The notes under the pieces were generated by a model. That model was given only the letters and a program-made list of their open reading frames with translations, was not told the origin of the DNA and made no database searches. A stretch of 26,997 nucleotides of DNA from positions 1-26,997 of the forward strand of contig LSSL01006790.1 of NCBI GenBank assembly GCA_001953115.1. Reading direction: 5' to 3'. This DNA comes from Smittium mucronatum (taxonomy: Eukaryota > Kickxellomycota > Harpellomycetes > Harpellales > Legeriomycetaceae). Positions 1-12,600 of this stretch are shown one piece after another; the stretch's first letter is position 1, and each line of letters begins with the position of its first letter. Position numbers and translations under genes: made by a program.

Positions 1-325
1 GATCTCAGCGTCTAACAGCTATTTTTAGGAAAGCCATGTTTATCAATCCCACGTTTGGTTAGGGGCCTAATTTTATTAATCCTGTTAGAAGTAGGCTCTG
101 ACTAGGAGCTCAGTAGTTTCAATGAACTATTGTTCATTGACAAAGAGCTTAATTCTATACTGTCGTAGCCTCAATCATCCAGCCTACTTGAAGCAATGCC
201 AGGGGGATCTTTCTGTTGGTAGATTGAACCCTTTTCCCGTAGGTACGCAGCCGGTAGTCCGGCAGAGGATCTTAATGTAGTTAGGATAATAGTCTTTTCT
301 ATACGAATTTTTCTTTTTTTCATAT
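1..325. repeat. Terminal part of an unidentified GC-richer repeat, cut by the left edge
   Basis: This stretch is visibly richer in G+C than the following 9 kb and has a related copy at 16369-16660. Shared blocks include a CATG near position 35, AATCCTGTTA, CTCTGA near 100, and CAGAGGATCTTA near 263. Spacing is almost unchanged: CATG to GAGGATC is 230 bp here and 231 bp in the other copy. After about position 290 it grades into T-rich sequence. No frame is fully open. A minus-strand frame from about 292 has only about three stops in nearly 100 codons, so decayed coding sequence is possible. On the plus strand a short open run ends at a TAG near 58, so a 3' untranslated end is equally possible. 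I do not recognise the family, and the true orientation is undecided. That it is a dispersed repeat is well supported; calling it a transposon is inference. Confidence 0.7.
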
Positions 326-2697
326 TTTTTTAGTGTAGTTTTTAATGTCTTTATCTTAAAATAACACTCTGTTAAATAAAAAATAAAATAAGTTTTGTAA
401 TTCTGTTTGAATATGAGCCCAAAATTACCTTAAAAGAATTTTTAACACTCTTTTATTTCTTTTAGAATTATGTTTTCAGACAAGGTGGGTTTTCACTAAG
501 ATATTTGTTAAATTTGAAAGGTGGGAAACTTTTTAAATTTACATTTTCTTATATAAATATGATAAAATATATCATAAATATTTAATTTAAATAATTTACA
601 TATATCAGGGTCATCAATATTTATTTTAAACCTAAATCTGTTAAAAATTATAGAACTATCATAAAAAATTTCTTTTTTGCCAAAATTAAATGATACATAA
701 TCTGAATTTTTTTTTTTTAAAAACTGGAATTTTCAAAGATAATATCTTTGATATTTACAATAATGAAGTTACCAATAAATTTTCAAATCATTTTATTTAA
801 TAAATAATCCAATTGGATAAAAAATAAACCTAAAAATATTTGAAAAGACATAAATTAAAAAACAGTAATCTTACTGTTTCCAGAAATTGGTAAACTTAAA
901 AAACTCTCTAGGGGCGAAATGTTAAGAAAATCTTTTATTGGAAAAAAAAAGTTTTGGAAAAAACAAATATGATCTTTGGATAAAATTTTAAGTATTATTC
1001 ATCAAAAAATATCATGAAAGCGGATAAAATCTATGTTAATTTAACAAAAATAAGCATAGAGACAATTTGATTAAAAAAAAAGAATTAGATAAAAACTTAT
1101 CTATTAATGTTGTTATAATTATTTGCGGGTAAAAATAAATCCAATCGAGTTTTAAGTTACTATGTATTAGTTAAAAATGCAATTTACTAATTGAAAAAAA
1201 ATTCTGGTAATCATTATTTTAAATCTTTGATAATCCATAAATAATTTTATATTTATTTAAAAAAACTGTTATAAAAAGCGTAAAAATTTTTTCAATTTTT
1301 TTATCATTAAAATTTATTTTCAGAAACTCGTTTATTTTTTATTGAATTATAAACTAATATGGATATTCTGGAAATTAATTTCAAAAAATTTTAAAAATTA
1401 TAACTGTTTAAAAAAATTGAATATATTTAATTGGATTAAATGTCATTAAATAAGAAAATATGTTTAAATTTTACTTTTCCCAGTAAATAATGATTTTTTT
1501 TATACTTTATTTTTTATTTTTTGATAAATATCCCCGAAAATTTACATATCATGGTCCTATTTCTCAAAAAATAATTATGCTCATCTGAAAAGAATTTAAA
1601 TGATTTTTAATAAATTCATTCAATAAAAAAATGATAAGGAAAACTGGAATTTTTTTCAATTGATTGGGAGAAATTTTGAATCTTAATGGGAAAGAATGTA
1701 ATGAAATTTCAATCTGAAATTTATTTTTAAAAAAAAAACAATTATGTCAATGATAACATTTTATACTTCCTGTAACCACAAAAAAACTTGTGAAAATATT
1801 TAATATAAATATTAAAGAGGAAAAATTCACTCTATACCATTTTTTTAAAAAAACTGTCTTAAGAATTCCTAATACCAATGGTAGTAGAAAAAATTCTTGA
1901 GGCACAACAAAAAATTAATCAGTCTTAATTGAGACGTGCTTTGTTAGAGTATAATTGCCCATTTTTCTAAGAAGTCATATCTATTATATACGATATACTG
2001 GATTATTTTTTGTAATTTTGATTGTAATACCCAAAACAGAATTTTTTTCTGAATTAAAGAAAATCTAATATTTTCCAGAAATAATCGAAATAAAGCTCTA
2101 TTTATTTAAATTTGAAAATATCAATGAATTTGGTTATAAATAATCTGTTCTATGTTTGGAAGGAATCGTTTTAAAAATTCCGAAAATTCTTATAAATGGC
2201 CAATTATATTAGTGTTTTTAGCGACGTTACAAATATAAAATTAAATGAGAATAGATCATAAATAATAAAAATTTTAAATTTTTTTCGCTGAAATAATTAT
2301 TTGAAGCACGGCAAAGGTTATCTTCACTATAATTTTATTTAAAAAGATTAAATTAAAAAATAAGGAGACAATTTTAATGACAGTTAGACCGGGTTCATTA
2401 TTCGAGAATAGAATAGAAAATTTCTAAACTGTATAGTAAATTTAAAATTTCCATATGTACCTTAAATTTTTTCATAAAACATGAAATTAGTAATTTTATT
2501 CAAATTAAAATAAGCACACCGGATGTGAATATCAAGATTTTTCAATTAATAAAACTTATTTGATAGATTCTTGAAGTTTTTTATAAATTTTTCAATAGAG
2601 GCATGGTTAAAAGAAGCTGTAATGAATAACTTTTAGAATGATAAATACTAATAATATTCAAATAAAAATTAGAACGTTTACATACTTAAGAAAAAAA

Positions 2698-2710
2698 ATA
2701 TATATATATA
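2698..2710. repeat. (AT)n microsatellite
   Basis: An alternating AT tract of 13 bases directly following an A run. A similar AT tract, also after an A run, lies near 11879-11891. Typical slippage-prone simple sequence; no function can be inferred. Confidence 0.85.
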
Positions 2711-4770
2711 AGTATCACTGACGAAGTTTTATAAAAAAAAATGAAAATTACAACTGTATATTAACTAAAAAACCATTATTTTATAAAGGCTAAATTTCAC
2801 TTTACAAATTTGCTCTGAATCGGAGCCAGTTCATCAATATACATTTAATTTTGGATTTGTAGAATTTTAAATTTTAAAAATAATCTCCACACTTAAAAAA
2901 AATAAATCATTGAATTTTTAATGTTTATATTAATGTTTAAAGTTAATAAATATACTAATTTAAAAAATCTCCTATTCATCAAATAAAATAAATTATATGA
3001 ATATGTATATTAAAAATGCTTTCTTGGATAAAAAATGAATAATTTATAATAATTTAAATTTGATTTCTTACGTTATAATTAATTTATCAGAGATATCATC
3101 TAAACTGAAAATATAAGAAAATCAGCATCAATTGAAAAATTCCAAAAAATTTTAAAAGTTAGTTTCTATTTTTTTAACTTAACCAATATAAAATCATTCA
3201 AACTCTTATTTGCTAGAAATAATAATTTTTAAATTTGATACGATGATTGACCTACAATTTGAATAATATGTTCAAAGTGATCCAAAAAAATAAATTATAA
3301 GATAACCCTTAGGAAGTTAAAAGTTTATTATGAGAAAAAATATAGCTTTCACAGTTTATTTAGTTTTTTTTACTAAAAAAATTCGACTTAATTAATTATT
3401 ATTGAAATCCCAATCTATTTTAGTTGATATTTATTAGAATGATCTAATTTTAATTTTAATTTAAAGTAATATAGGCCCTAATGCAAAAAAACCGATAAAT
3501 TAAGTCAATTTTATACTTTAAAATTTATCTAAAACATAATAAAATAAAACCTACGGTTATATTTATTTTATATGCTAAATAAATCTAAAACTTAAATGTA
3601 AAAATTTGCTGAAATTTTTTTAGAAAATTTAAAGGAGAATTGGTTTTTCGTGATTCTTGTGTCCAGTTTTTTATGGTAAGCTCCTAATTTTTTTTTGAAA
3701 TTTTTTTTAGAAAAATTATATTAAAATTAAATAGTCTAATATAAATTTACTTTTAACGAAAAAATAATAAAATTAATGCATATTATAATATTTCATTAAT
3801 ATTGATATTAATAAAATTTAGTGCAATTATTTTTTTTCTATCAGAGTTCAAAATATCTCAATATAAAATTTCTATAAAATTAAAAAAAATTTCTTAGTAA
3901 AACATACTACAAAAATTTTCAAGTTTCAAATATAATAAAATAAATTTTAAATTAAGTGAAAAATTTTAATTTTTTTATGAAATCAAAAAATAAAAATAAA
4001 GTCTAAATTAAAGACTTTAATTTTACATTATTTATTTTTTAGCCTAAAATGATATAAAATTTTAACTTATTTTTTTGTTTATTTGCTTATTTGGGTCATA
4101 TCATAATACAGTAAAAAGAACAAAAGTTATTTTTATTACAATCATAAAGTTTTGTTTATAAAAATTATAAAATAATTTTTTTGAAAAAAAACTATTTTTT
4201 TTTATTATCCTTATACAATGTCATATAATCTAAAATACCAAATAGATTTAATATTATCAAAATAAACATATTTAATATAAAAGTAGAAATTTAATAATAT
4301 AATACTTTTAAGTACATATGTATATTAAATAAACTCTCAGTCTAATAAAAATTATTTTCACGGAATATCGAAATGGTGTTTCCTTAATCCATAAGATCCG
4401 CTTGGTAAATGAAGCTTAAAAAATTTAGACTTCTAAAAATTCTGATTATCAATTTTATAAATTAAAATAACATATCTTTTGTAATTTTTTTTATTAAGAT
4501 ATATAATTACAATTATGAAAGATATAAAAATATTATTTACTAGCTAAAATACAATTAATCATATTTATAATCTTTATATATAATTAAATTACTATAATTC
4601 ATATTGATTTAAAATACTAAATTAAATTAATTTAGAGACTAAAAGAATAAAAAAAATAATTAAAAAATTAAAATACCAAAATAAAAGTTATATACATGTA
4701 TATTAATCCAGAATTTCACGAATTTTTTTAGTATTGCAGAAAATTTTTATAAGTTTAAATATTTTCAAAA

Positions 4771-4785
4771 AATAATAATAATAAT
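4771..4785. repeat. (AAT)5 microsatellite
   Basis: Five tandem AAT units followed directly by a run of T. Simple sequence in the AT-rich desert. Confidence 0.85.
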
Positions 4786-7700
4786 TTTTTTTTACCAAGT
4801 TTCAGGATTTTAAATATATAAAAAATAATAGCTATCCATTAAAACTATCTAACGAAAAAAAAATTTCCAATAAATAATTACAGTTTTAATTCTTAATCTA
4901 TCTTCGTTAAAAAGTTTGAGATTTGTTATAATTTCAATTAAATAAAATTTCATCAATTTTTATTATGAAAACAGATATTCATTAAGAGATCTCAGTTTTT
5001 TTAAAAAAATTCTTTATTAATTTTTGACTTTTTAAACTTTTTTTTTTATAAATGAAAATAAAAATTAAATTATTTTCTCCTTAAAAATCCTTATATACTA
5101 AAAACACACCAAAAACTTATTCATGTCTAATTTAAGCATTATAATATAATTTTATCAAATTAGAAAATTTTTGAATATTAAAACTCTAAAATAAAAAAAT
5201 AAAGAATTTTTCTTAAAGTTTCCGATTAAAAAAAAGCATATTAATAATATAAAAAAATACGTTATTTTTTGTCATTTTGGGTTAAATTTTTTTTATCAAA
5301 AAAGATAAAAACTATAAAAAACTATTAGAATTCACGGAGAAAGTTTCATGAAAAAATTCTGATAATATTACATTAGTTAAAAAAGAAATAGTTTTAATTG
5401 ATAATTTATAGTATATTATAATATAAAAATAAAAACGCATTTAAATAAGAGTAAATCATTAATAATTTAGTATTAAAATTTATTATAAAACATTTATTTT
5501 TTCTGATCATACAAATAGATTTTTATAGGTGTTTAAATTAAAGTTTAATTATCAATAAAAATTTGATTTTTCTAAATCCCTTCATTTATTTTTATTATTG
5601 GTCTATTAATTACATTCAATAAATATTAAAAAAAATCTAATTTATGTGTAAATGTATATTTATATTTCTCATTCTTTTAACTAAAATATTGCTGAGAAAT
5701 AAAAAATGGCTGCGATTTAATATAATATAATATGATATTTCTAAAAAAACTGAAAATGTAGTAAATTTTTTAAAATCTAAATCTAGAATTTTCTTTCTAA
5801 ATATTGTTGAAAACCAAATTTAATAAAATTAAAGAATACTATCATTTTTAAATAATAGTTTTTCCATTCACGTTTTTTTGAGTAAATCAACCATTTAATC
5901 TTGAATACTAATTTATCTAAATCAAAATATTCAATAAAAAAAATATATTTGTAGATAAAAAATGAGATTTTTATATTTATCAAAATTGTAAAATTTTAAA
6001 ATTAATAGATTTTGTGTTAAATTAAGGTGTTTGTTAACATAAAGCTGTATTTTTATTTTGAAAAAAAAAAAATTTTGTCTGAAATTTTCAAATAGGTTTG
6101 CGGAATTAAATTCAATGATAACAAAAATCATAAAAATATTATTTTATTTCAAGTTAAGCTAAATTATTAAATATATGTAGAAAAAATCTTTTTTTTCCAT
6201 TTTTTATTCCTAAAAAAAATTATAAACCCTATTCATAATATATTCCTATTTTAAATGAGTTTAATGATTTTTTTCGCATATGAAATTTCAAATTTTTGAT
6301 TTATCAGAATTATAATACAGAAATTATGTATTATGAAATTTTTTTCCAGGGTATCATCTTATTTTATTAAATCTGTTTTTAAATTATGCTTTGTGTTTAT
6401 TTTAAACAAAAAATTTAACTATTATAAAAAATTCAGTCTTAAATTGTAAGTGTCACATTTTCTTAAAAAAACTAATTTAAAAATTTTAAATCAATTTCGA
6501 ATTATAAAATAATATTTTAGGGTTATTAATACTTTGAAAAAAGTTTTAACATTTAACTTTTAATTATTTTTGAACTACTTATTTATTTTATTTTTATTAA
6601 ATGGTTTAAACTCCAAATAAATATAATGTAAATTTACATCATTAAAATAAATTAGATGGTATATTTATATGAATTCTATCTATATTTAACTTTTAATACA
6701 GCATATTATTTGCCTTTGAAATATAAAGATAATAAAAAATACGTTTTTTTAAATTTCTTTCCAATGATAAAGATTGAATATGTTTCAAAACTGGTGTTCT
6801 ATTAATACATTAATTTATGCTTGATAGACAAAAAAACAACTTAAAATTAGAAAAAATAAATTTTTCTTTTTAAAAAATACATAATATTTTAATTGTTTCA
6901 TTAATTTAGAATCTTTTAATTTTTACAAATATTTATATCGATAAATTCATATATTTTGATTTAATATGGGATTTGTTTATTAAGAGGGATAGCACTTATT
7001 GTGAATAAAAAGAAATTTAATTAATTGTTTTTATTAATCGAAATCTTATGCATTTTTTGAGTTTTATACATATGGTGATAAAATAATCACAACTTTTTAT
7101 ATACCGTATTTTGAAAATTTCAACACCACCTAATATCTAATTATTAAATACAAAATTACAAAATTACAAAAAATATATAATAATTCATTATTAAAAATAT
7201 CCTGAATAAAATTTATCAGTAAAAATTACCATAATTATAAAAATATAGTTTAGTCATAATATATTCAAGTAACAAAATTACAATATAATATTTTAAATTA
7301 TCTTTTTTAGCAATTTTTAAAGATTTAGCAAAAATATTTGTTTTTTATAAAATAATCACAAAAAATGTCAAATTTTAAATTAATTTAAAAAACAATCAAA
7401 AAAATCGATGGAAATATACATTCAGCTATTAAAGATAATTTTACACAAAATTCTAGATAATATTAAGAATTAATCAAAAAAATTCAAAGAAATTTTAATC
7501 TATTTATTTTGGAATATAATTTAATAAGTAAACAGGCGTTTATTAACGTTGAAACGAATTAAAAAAAAAAAAAATTCATGGAAGCAGAAATTTTCCTAAT
7601 ATTATAAATTATTTTTGAATTACGACGCTTTACTAATAAATTATTACTATCACTATAATCGAAAAATACAAAAAGAATCAAAATTTCTAATTGCTTATAC

Positions 7701-8656
7701 TATTAGATCAATCAAAAAATCTCTGGCTTAATTAAATGGATGATAAAGTGAGAATTGTAATTATAAAATGCTACGACTAAATGTTTATTTGCTAGAAAAT
7801 ATTATATTTAAAATTAACACATTAGTAAAAAATTAGCAAATGATTTTTTTTTGTAAAAAAAACCTTAATATAAAAAGAGGTTTCCATATATTTCAATTGC
7901 TTTTATAGTTTATGAATATGGTGCAAATCCATAACTCACTTAAATTTTTTAATCAAAATTTTAAATAAGATTCTGATTTTCATTTAAAAAAATAAGGAAA
8001 TTAGATAGGCTTTACTAATTATTTTCAACTTTATTGGTTATTTTAATATCAATTAATAATATATCCAATTGTTTAGATGATAAAAAACAGTATATTATTG
8101 AATTAAATTCCTATTAATCAACGATTTTGTTTACTTGGTGCAGTATAATCCAATATAATTTGAATTTCAAAGATATTTAAACTTTTTTGGATAATCGATT
8201 ACATTAAATTTAAAAATTGATTTGGAGTTGCTCCTATTTGATGAAAATATAATTCCTCGAATTTTTTTAACATTTTTGAAATGGTATTAATATTGAATAT
8301 TTTTGAAATCAATTTGTAACTCATGAATATTTTTGCTTAATTCTATTTTTTTAGTTAAATATTTATTTAATTGAATGTTATTTACAAGATTACCAATTAT
8401 TATATATGTAATTTAATCAAAAACACTATTTTTATTAATTTTTCGATAAATTTTTTTATGAGATTTAGTAAAATTCATTAATACTCAAAATATTGTGTTC
8501 TCTGTCGTTATAATTTAAAATTGAAATCATTAAAGATTCATATCACATTTTTTCGAAATTTATTTTCAGAATTATCATATATTTTTTTCAATAATCATCG
8601 TAATAATCATTTTTTTCGATTCTTATAAGTTTAAATTGAGTGAATGATTTTATGTT

Positions 8657-8687
8657 TATTTTTTATTTCGCCAAGAAATAAAAAATA
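8657..8687. repeat. Perfect 13-bp inverted repeat with 5-nt loop
   Basis: The arms TATTTTTTATTTC (8657-8669) and GAAATAAAAAATA (8675-8687) are exact reverse complements around the loop GCCAA. The stem could extend outward by three pairs if G-T pairs are allowed. Inverted repeats in A/T-rich DNA arise easily by chance, but 13 mixed-order base pairs with a short GC-containing loop is more than the background shows elsewhere. It could be a cruciform or hairpin-forming site, the mark of a palindromic replication error, or a processing or termination hairpin of an unannotated transcript. No flanking gene supports a role. Confidence 0.7.
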
Positions 8688-9135
8688 GATTATTTAAGGA
8701 TACCGTTTAATGTAAGTGAAATAATAGTTCATAAATTTAAACTTAATTATTTCAAACTTTAAGCTTTATTATAACATTTTTTTTACAAAAATAAAATTTT
8801 TTCAGACTTAAAAATCTTTTCAAAAATACCTTAACATAATTGAATATTTCTTTTAAAATACTTATAGATATTTTCATATTTTCAAGTTTATTATTCATAA
8901 CTCAAAATAATATTACAATTATTTAAAATAAATTTATTACTTTTTGAATTTTATAAAAATAATTATTTCAGATGGTAAAAATTTTTGTTGAATTTTTTTA
9001 AATAAGTGTAAATAATTTTTTTCTGATATGTTTATTCTTCACAAAATATCACAATAATCGTTTTAAAGTGCCCAATTTGGGTATATTGTTCAATAAATAT
9101 ATTTTTATTTGCCACAATTTTGATTTTTATCCGCA

Positions 9136-9153
9136 ATTATTATTATTATTATT
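9136..9153. repeat. (ATT)6 microsatellite
   Basis: Six tandem ATT units bounded by GCA and ACCG; one of the longest trinucleotide runs noticed in the window. Confidence 0.9.
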
Positions 9154-9439
9154 ACCGAATTTTAAAATGAGTTTCAATAATTAAGAGTTATTTTAAACTA
9201 ATAAATAGTATATAAATGCTGTAATGTATTTTATTAATATTTTTTTCTATTGGGTTGATAACTTGTATGTCCAAATAAATAGGATGTAATATAATAACAG
9301 AGCCTTCCTCTAATTTGGAAATATGTAATGGTCCATCAATATTTGTAAAAAATATAAATATCAAAAAATTTTAAAAAGTTCTTTTTAATTGAATGTTTAA
9401 AATTAAAAGCCTGTATGATCATTATATTATGTATCTACT

Positions 9440-9452
9440 TCTACTATGAATC
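9440..9452. repeat. Target-site duplication, left copy (SINE-like copy 1)
   Basis: TCTACTATGAATC here is repeated as TCTGCTATGAATC at 9610-9622, just after the A-tail of the intervening element: 12 of 13 bases match. This is the expected footprint of target-primed reverse transcription. The single A/G difference suggests limited divergence since insertion. Confidence 0.85.
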
Positions 9453-9609
9453 TTCCTTGAACCGATGCACAGTGGGTACGGAGCCTCTAGAGCGACAGAT
9501 GGGAGTGGGATGAAATATTTATTATTTTTTCCTTTTATTGTATTTTTATTTTAGTTTTATTCTAGTATTTAAATATTATAAATAAATTTATCTTTTAAAA
9601 AAAAAAAAA
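9453..9609 (+). mobile_element. SINE-like retroposon, copy 1
   Basis: A ~155-bp insertion with a ~60-bp GC-rich head beginning CCTTGA at 9455, then a T/A-rich body containing AATAAA-type sequence, and a run of 13 A (9597-9609). The second copy at 20829-20975 starts at the same base and is similar along its full length (roughly 85% by eye), so both look full length rather than 5'-truncated LINE tails. The head contains GCACAGTGGGTACGGAG, which resembles the A box of class II tRNA genes (GCNNAGTGG). No convincing B box follows at the usual distance. There is no ORF. The element would have needed reverse transcriptase supplied in trans. Alternatives are a retroposed short non-coding RNA or a short non-autonomous element derived from a LINE. 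Retroposition is well supported by tail plus duplication; the tRNA origin is tentative. Confidence 0.8.
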
Positions 9610-9622
9610 TCTGCTATGAATC
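9610..9622. repeat. Target-site duplication, right copy (SINE-like copy 1)
   Basis: Right-hand partner of 9440-9452, starting immediately after the A-tail, with one mismatch. Confidence 0.85.
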
Positions 9623-12600
9623 CTTTTTTTTGGGCTTCTTAATGATAGGATCTATAGCATTATAGATATTTATAAAGCATAGTTATTTTTGAAAATATTA
9701 AATTACATTTATATTATAACAGTTAAAAACAGATAAATGGAATAGAGGCTTTAAAAAAAAACAATAGAAGATATAGAGAATTTATTGTATTTATATTTGA
9801 AAATGTTGATTTTTGACAATTATAGCTAAAAAAAATATAATAGCTTTGAGTTTATTTTTAATATTTACAAAAAATATTTATTATATGAATCTTATTGTGT
9901 ATGAATATAGTTGAGCTTTTTTTTTAGGAAATTTCAAAGGTATTTCATTTTTATCATTAATACCCCAAAAGCAAAATAAAATATAAATTTCATGATTTTA
10001 CATAATATTTATTCTGGTCATACTATCAAAAATTCAAACCATTTAATTTTTTTTTCGAGCTTTTAACTTTAAAAATACAGTCGAAAAAAGTATTATTTGT
10101 GTTTAAGGCACAAATTAAAATTAATATATTTGACACCAAAAATTTAATAAAAAATAAAAAGGATTAAAAAGGCCAATTTTCACAAAAAAATAATAGACAG
10201 ACCGAATATAATGAGAATTAAGATTTATAAAATATTATCTAATATAATTTCAATTTTTTTTTAAAAAATTATTTTAACCAAAAGATGCTGCTATTATTTT
10301 TGATGAAAACTATTTAATATTTGATTCAAAAAATTATAAAATTCAAATGCTCTTTAATTTAACTAATTAAAATTTATACTCAAATAGTTATAAAATTTGT
10401 TTCTTTCTCTTCTATTTCTTGAGCTTTTATTATACTTATATAATATAAAATTCATAATATTATTGATCTTAGGAGTTTATTAATCTCAATTTGTGAACAA
10501 AAAAATTTTAATGTGAAAGATAAAAAAAAAGCGTAGCAAAAATTTAAAGTTTTTGCTTATAAATATATTCCTATGGCATAAAATACCAAAATTGATTTTT
10601 TATTAAGTTTATTAATGCATTTAATGAAAAATTCCAATTAAATACATTATGCACATATATTTACCTCATTTTAAATAATCTAATTAATCCCATAAATTAA
10701 AAATAAATTATTATAATTAAATTTATAAGTTCTAACTTGGTAACAAATAATAAAATAAAAAATCATTTTATTGTAATATTAGTTTTTAGATAATTTTTTT
10801 TGCTTTTTATACGAAATTAAATTTTTCTAAGGTTAATCACCCCTCAAAGAAAAAATTTAGATTGATAAATTGAAGTTTTCTTAATAAATGTTTGAATATT
10901 TGAGTTTAAGAAAAAGTGTGATAATTTTATTTCTTATTTATAAAATCTTATACTAATAAAGAATATATAATTTAAATATATAATTATAAAAAAATTGAAT
11001 TATTATTTGTGTATATTATTTTTTAACTATTATATAATAAAGTCAAAAAAAACAAAATTTTATAACTGTTTTAAAGATTAAAATTTGACTTTTTTTCATT
11101 GAAAATTAATTATTTTTAGTTTACGATAATTAAATAACTATTAAATATTTTCGGAAATTTTACATTACTCGTTAATTTGATGAAAAAATTACTACATAAG
11201 TTATATAATAATAATAAAAAAATCATCAAAAATTAAGAGATTATGATTGAAAAAATTTATCACGTTTTTGCAAATATGTTTTATAATAAATATGTTAATA
11301 AAAGTTTTTAATTTTTAAAAAACTTGTATTAATTTTTTTTTTGGATTTTAAATTTTTTAAAGTAAAAATAAAATTTTAATATATATTTGATAACATAATA
11401 TATTAGTTTATTTTTATCATTTGAATTATTTTAGCATAAATTAAATTCAATATATAATTAATTTAAGTATAATTATTCTGTTTATTTTTATTTCTTAATT
11501 TTTTTATATGGGTTATTTTTATCAGGAATACTTTATTTATAATTTCATATTTCTTAATCTAAATACATTATTAAGCTAATTTTTAAGTTTAGGGATGTTA
11601 GATGCAACCAAATCTCCAATTTATATGGTCAAGATTCAATTTTTGCTACTCGAATATATTTTTATTCGTTTATAATTATTAAATCTTTCAATTTAATTGT
11701 TTTATGTTATCTAATTTAGGCTATAAATCGTAATTAGACATATTTAGTGTTATTTATTTATTTATATTTCATATATTTATCACTTTTTACAATGATATAA
11801 ATTTTCATTTTCATATTCAGCTAGAGTAAATATTATTATAACAATAAAATTTTAATAAAGTAAAATAAATTATAAAAAAAATATATATATATTTGAAAAT
11901 TTTGTCATAACTTGCTTCTATCATAAAGAGTTTTAATCGAAAATTTTTAATTGTAGTCAAATTAACCATATATTATCAATATTTTTCTTAAGCTGTTATA
12001 TAAATTATTATATTAAGGGTGTTAAATAAATCGGATCCATTACACGGATTATTATTTTATATTTTTCATTATAAATTTTTATAAGTTAGTGTTAAAATAT
12101 TTCACATAATTTATTTTTTTATAGTTGGAATTTACCTAAAATAATTTTTTAAAAGTAACATTATTTGAACTTTTATCGAAATTGATTTCTATTCTTCAAT
12201 ATTTAATTATTTTTTTTTGAAAAATTAATCTAATAATTGAAAAATAAGACCATTTCGTTTCGAAAATTATGTCATAAAAAAAATCATTATAAATCCAAAA
12301 TCAGATAAATTTATATACGATAAAGATAATTTTTTTTAGTTATGTCCTCAATTATTTATTTAATATAATATAAATTAAATTAATTTGTGGTTATCTGGCT
12401 ATAAAAGTGAAATAATAGCATCTAATTGTATATTAATAGATCAATAATGTAAATTAAAATTTTTTACATTCAAATAGAAAAGAAAAAAAACTAACATTAT
12501 AATTATATTTGATAAATGTTTTAAAACTGATTTTTAACAATAAAATATTTGAAAATAATCATATATTAATAAAAATGTTAATAACCATGTGTTTTTGATT

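Larger units (their letters stand above)
326..9439. other. AT-rich gene desert
   Basis: About 9.1 kb dominated by A and T runs. I find no ORF with recognisable protein character, no tRNA-like or rRNA-like block, and no long repeat. Open frames of about 66 codons on the minus strand (5783-5983 and 5931-6131) are low-complexity, rich in F, I, K, N and Y, overlap one another, and are what chance yields at this composition. Small GC-richer islets, such as 4350-4415, 2380-2405 and 900-920, are too short to assign and might be remnants of old insertions. Notable local structures are the (AT)n tract at 2698-2710, (AAT)5 at 4771-4785, (ATT)6 at 9136-9153 and the hairpin at 8657-8687. Confidence 0.75.

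Noticed and set aside
733..751. 8-bp palindrome TCAAAGAT/ATCTTTGA with a 3-nt loop
   Set aside because: Too short to stand out from the background in 27 kb of AT-rich sequence.
5783..6131. Two overlapping minus-strand open frames of 66 codons
   Set aside because: They are low-complexity, overlap in different frames and have no motif. At this base composition a handful of 60-70 codon frames is expected in 27 kb by chance.
9453..9609. 5S rRNA or tRNA gene
   Set aside because: Only an A-box-like segment is present. No cloverleaf, B box or conserved 5S core is seen, and the A-tail with a flanking duplication marks a retroposon.
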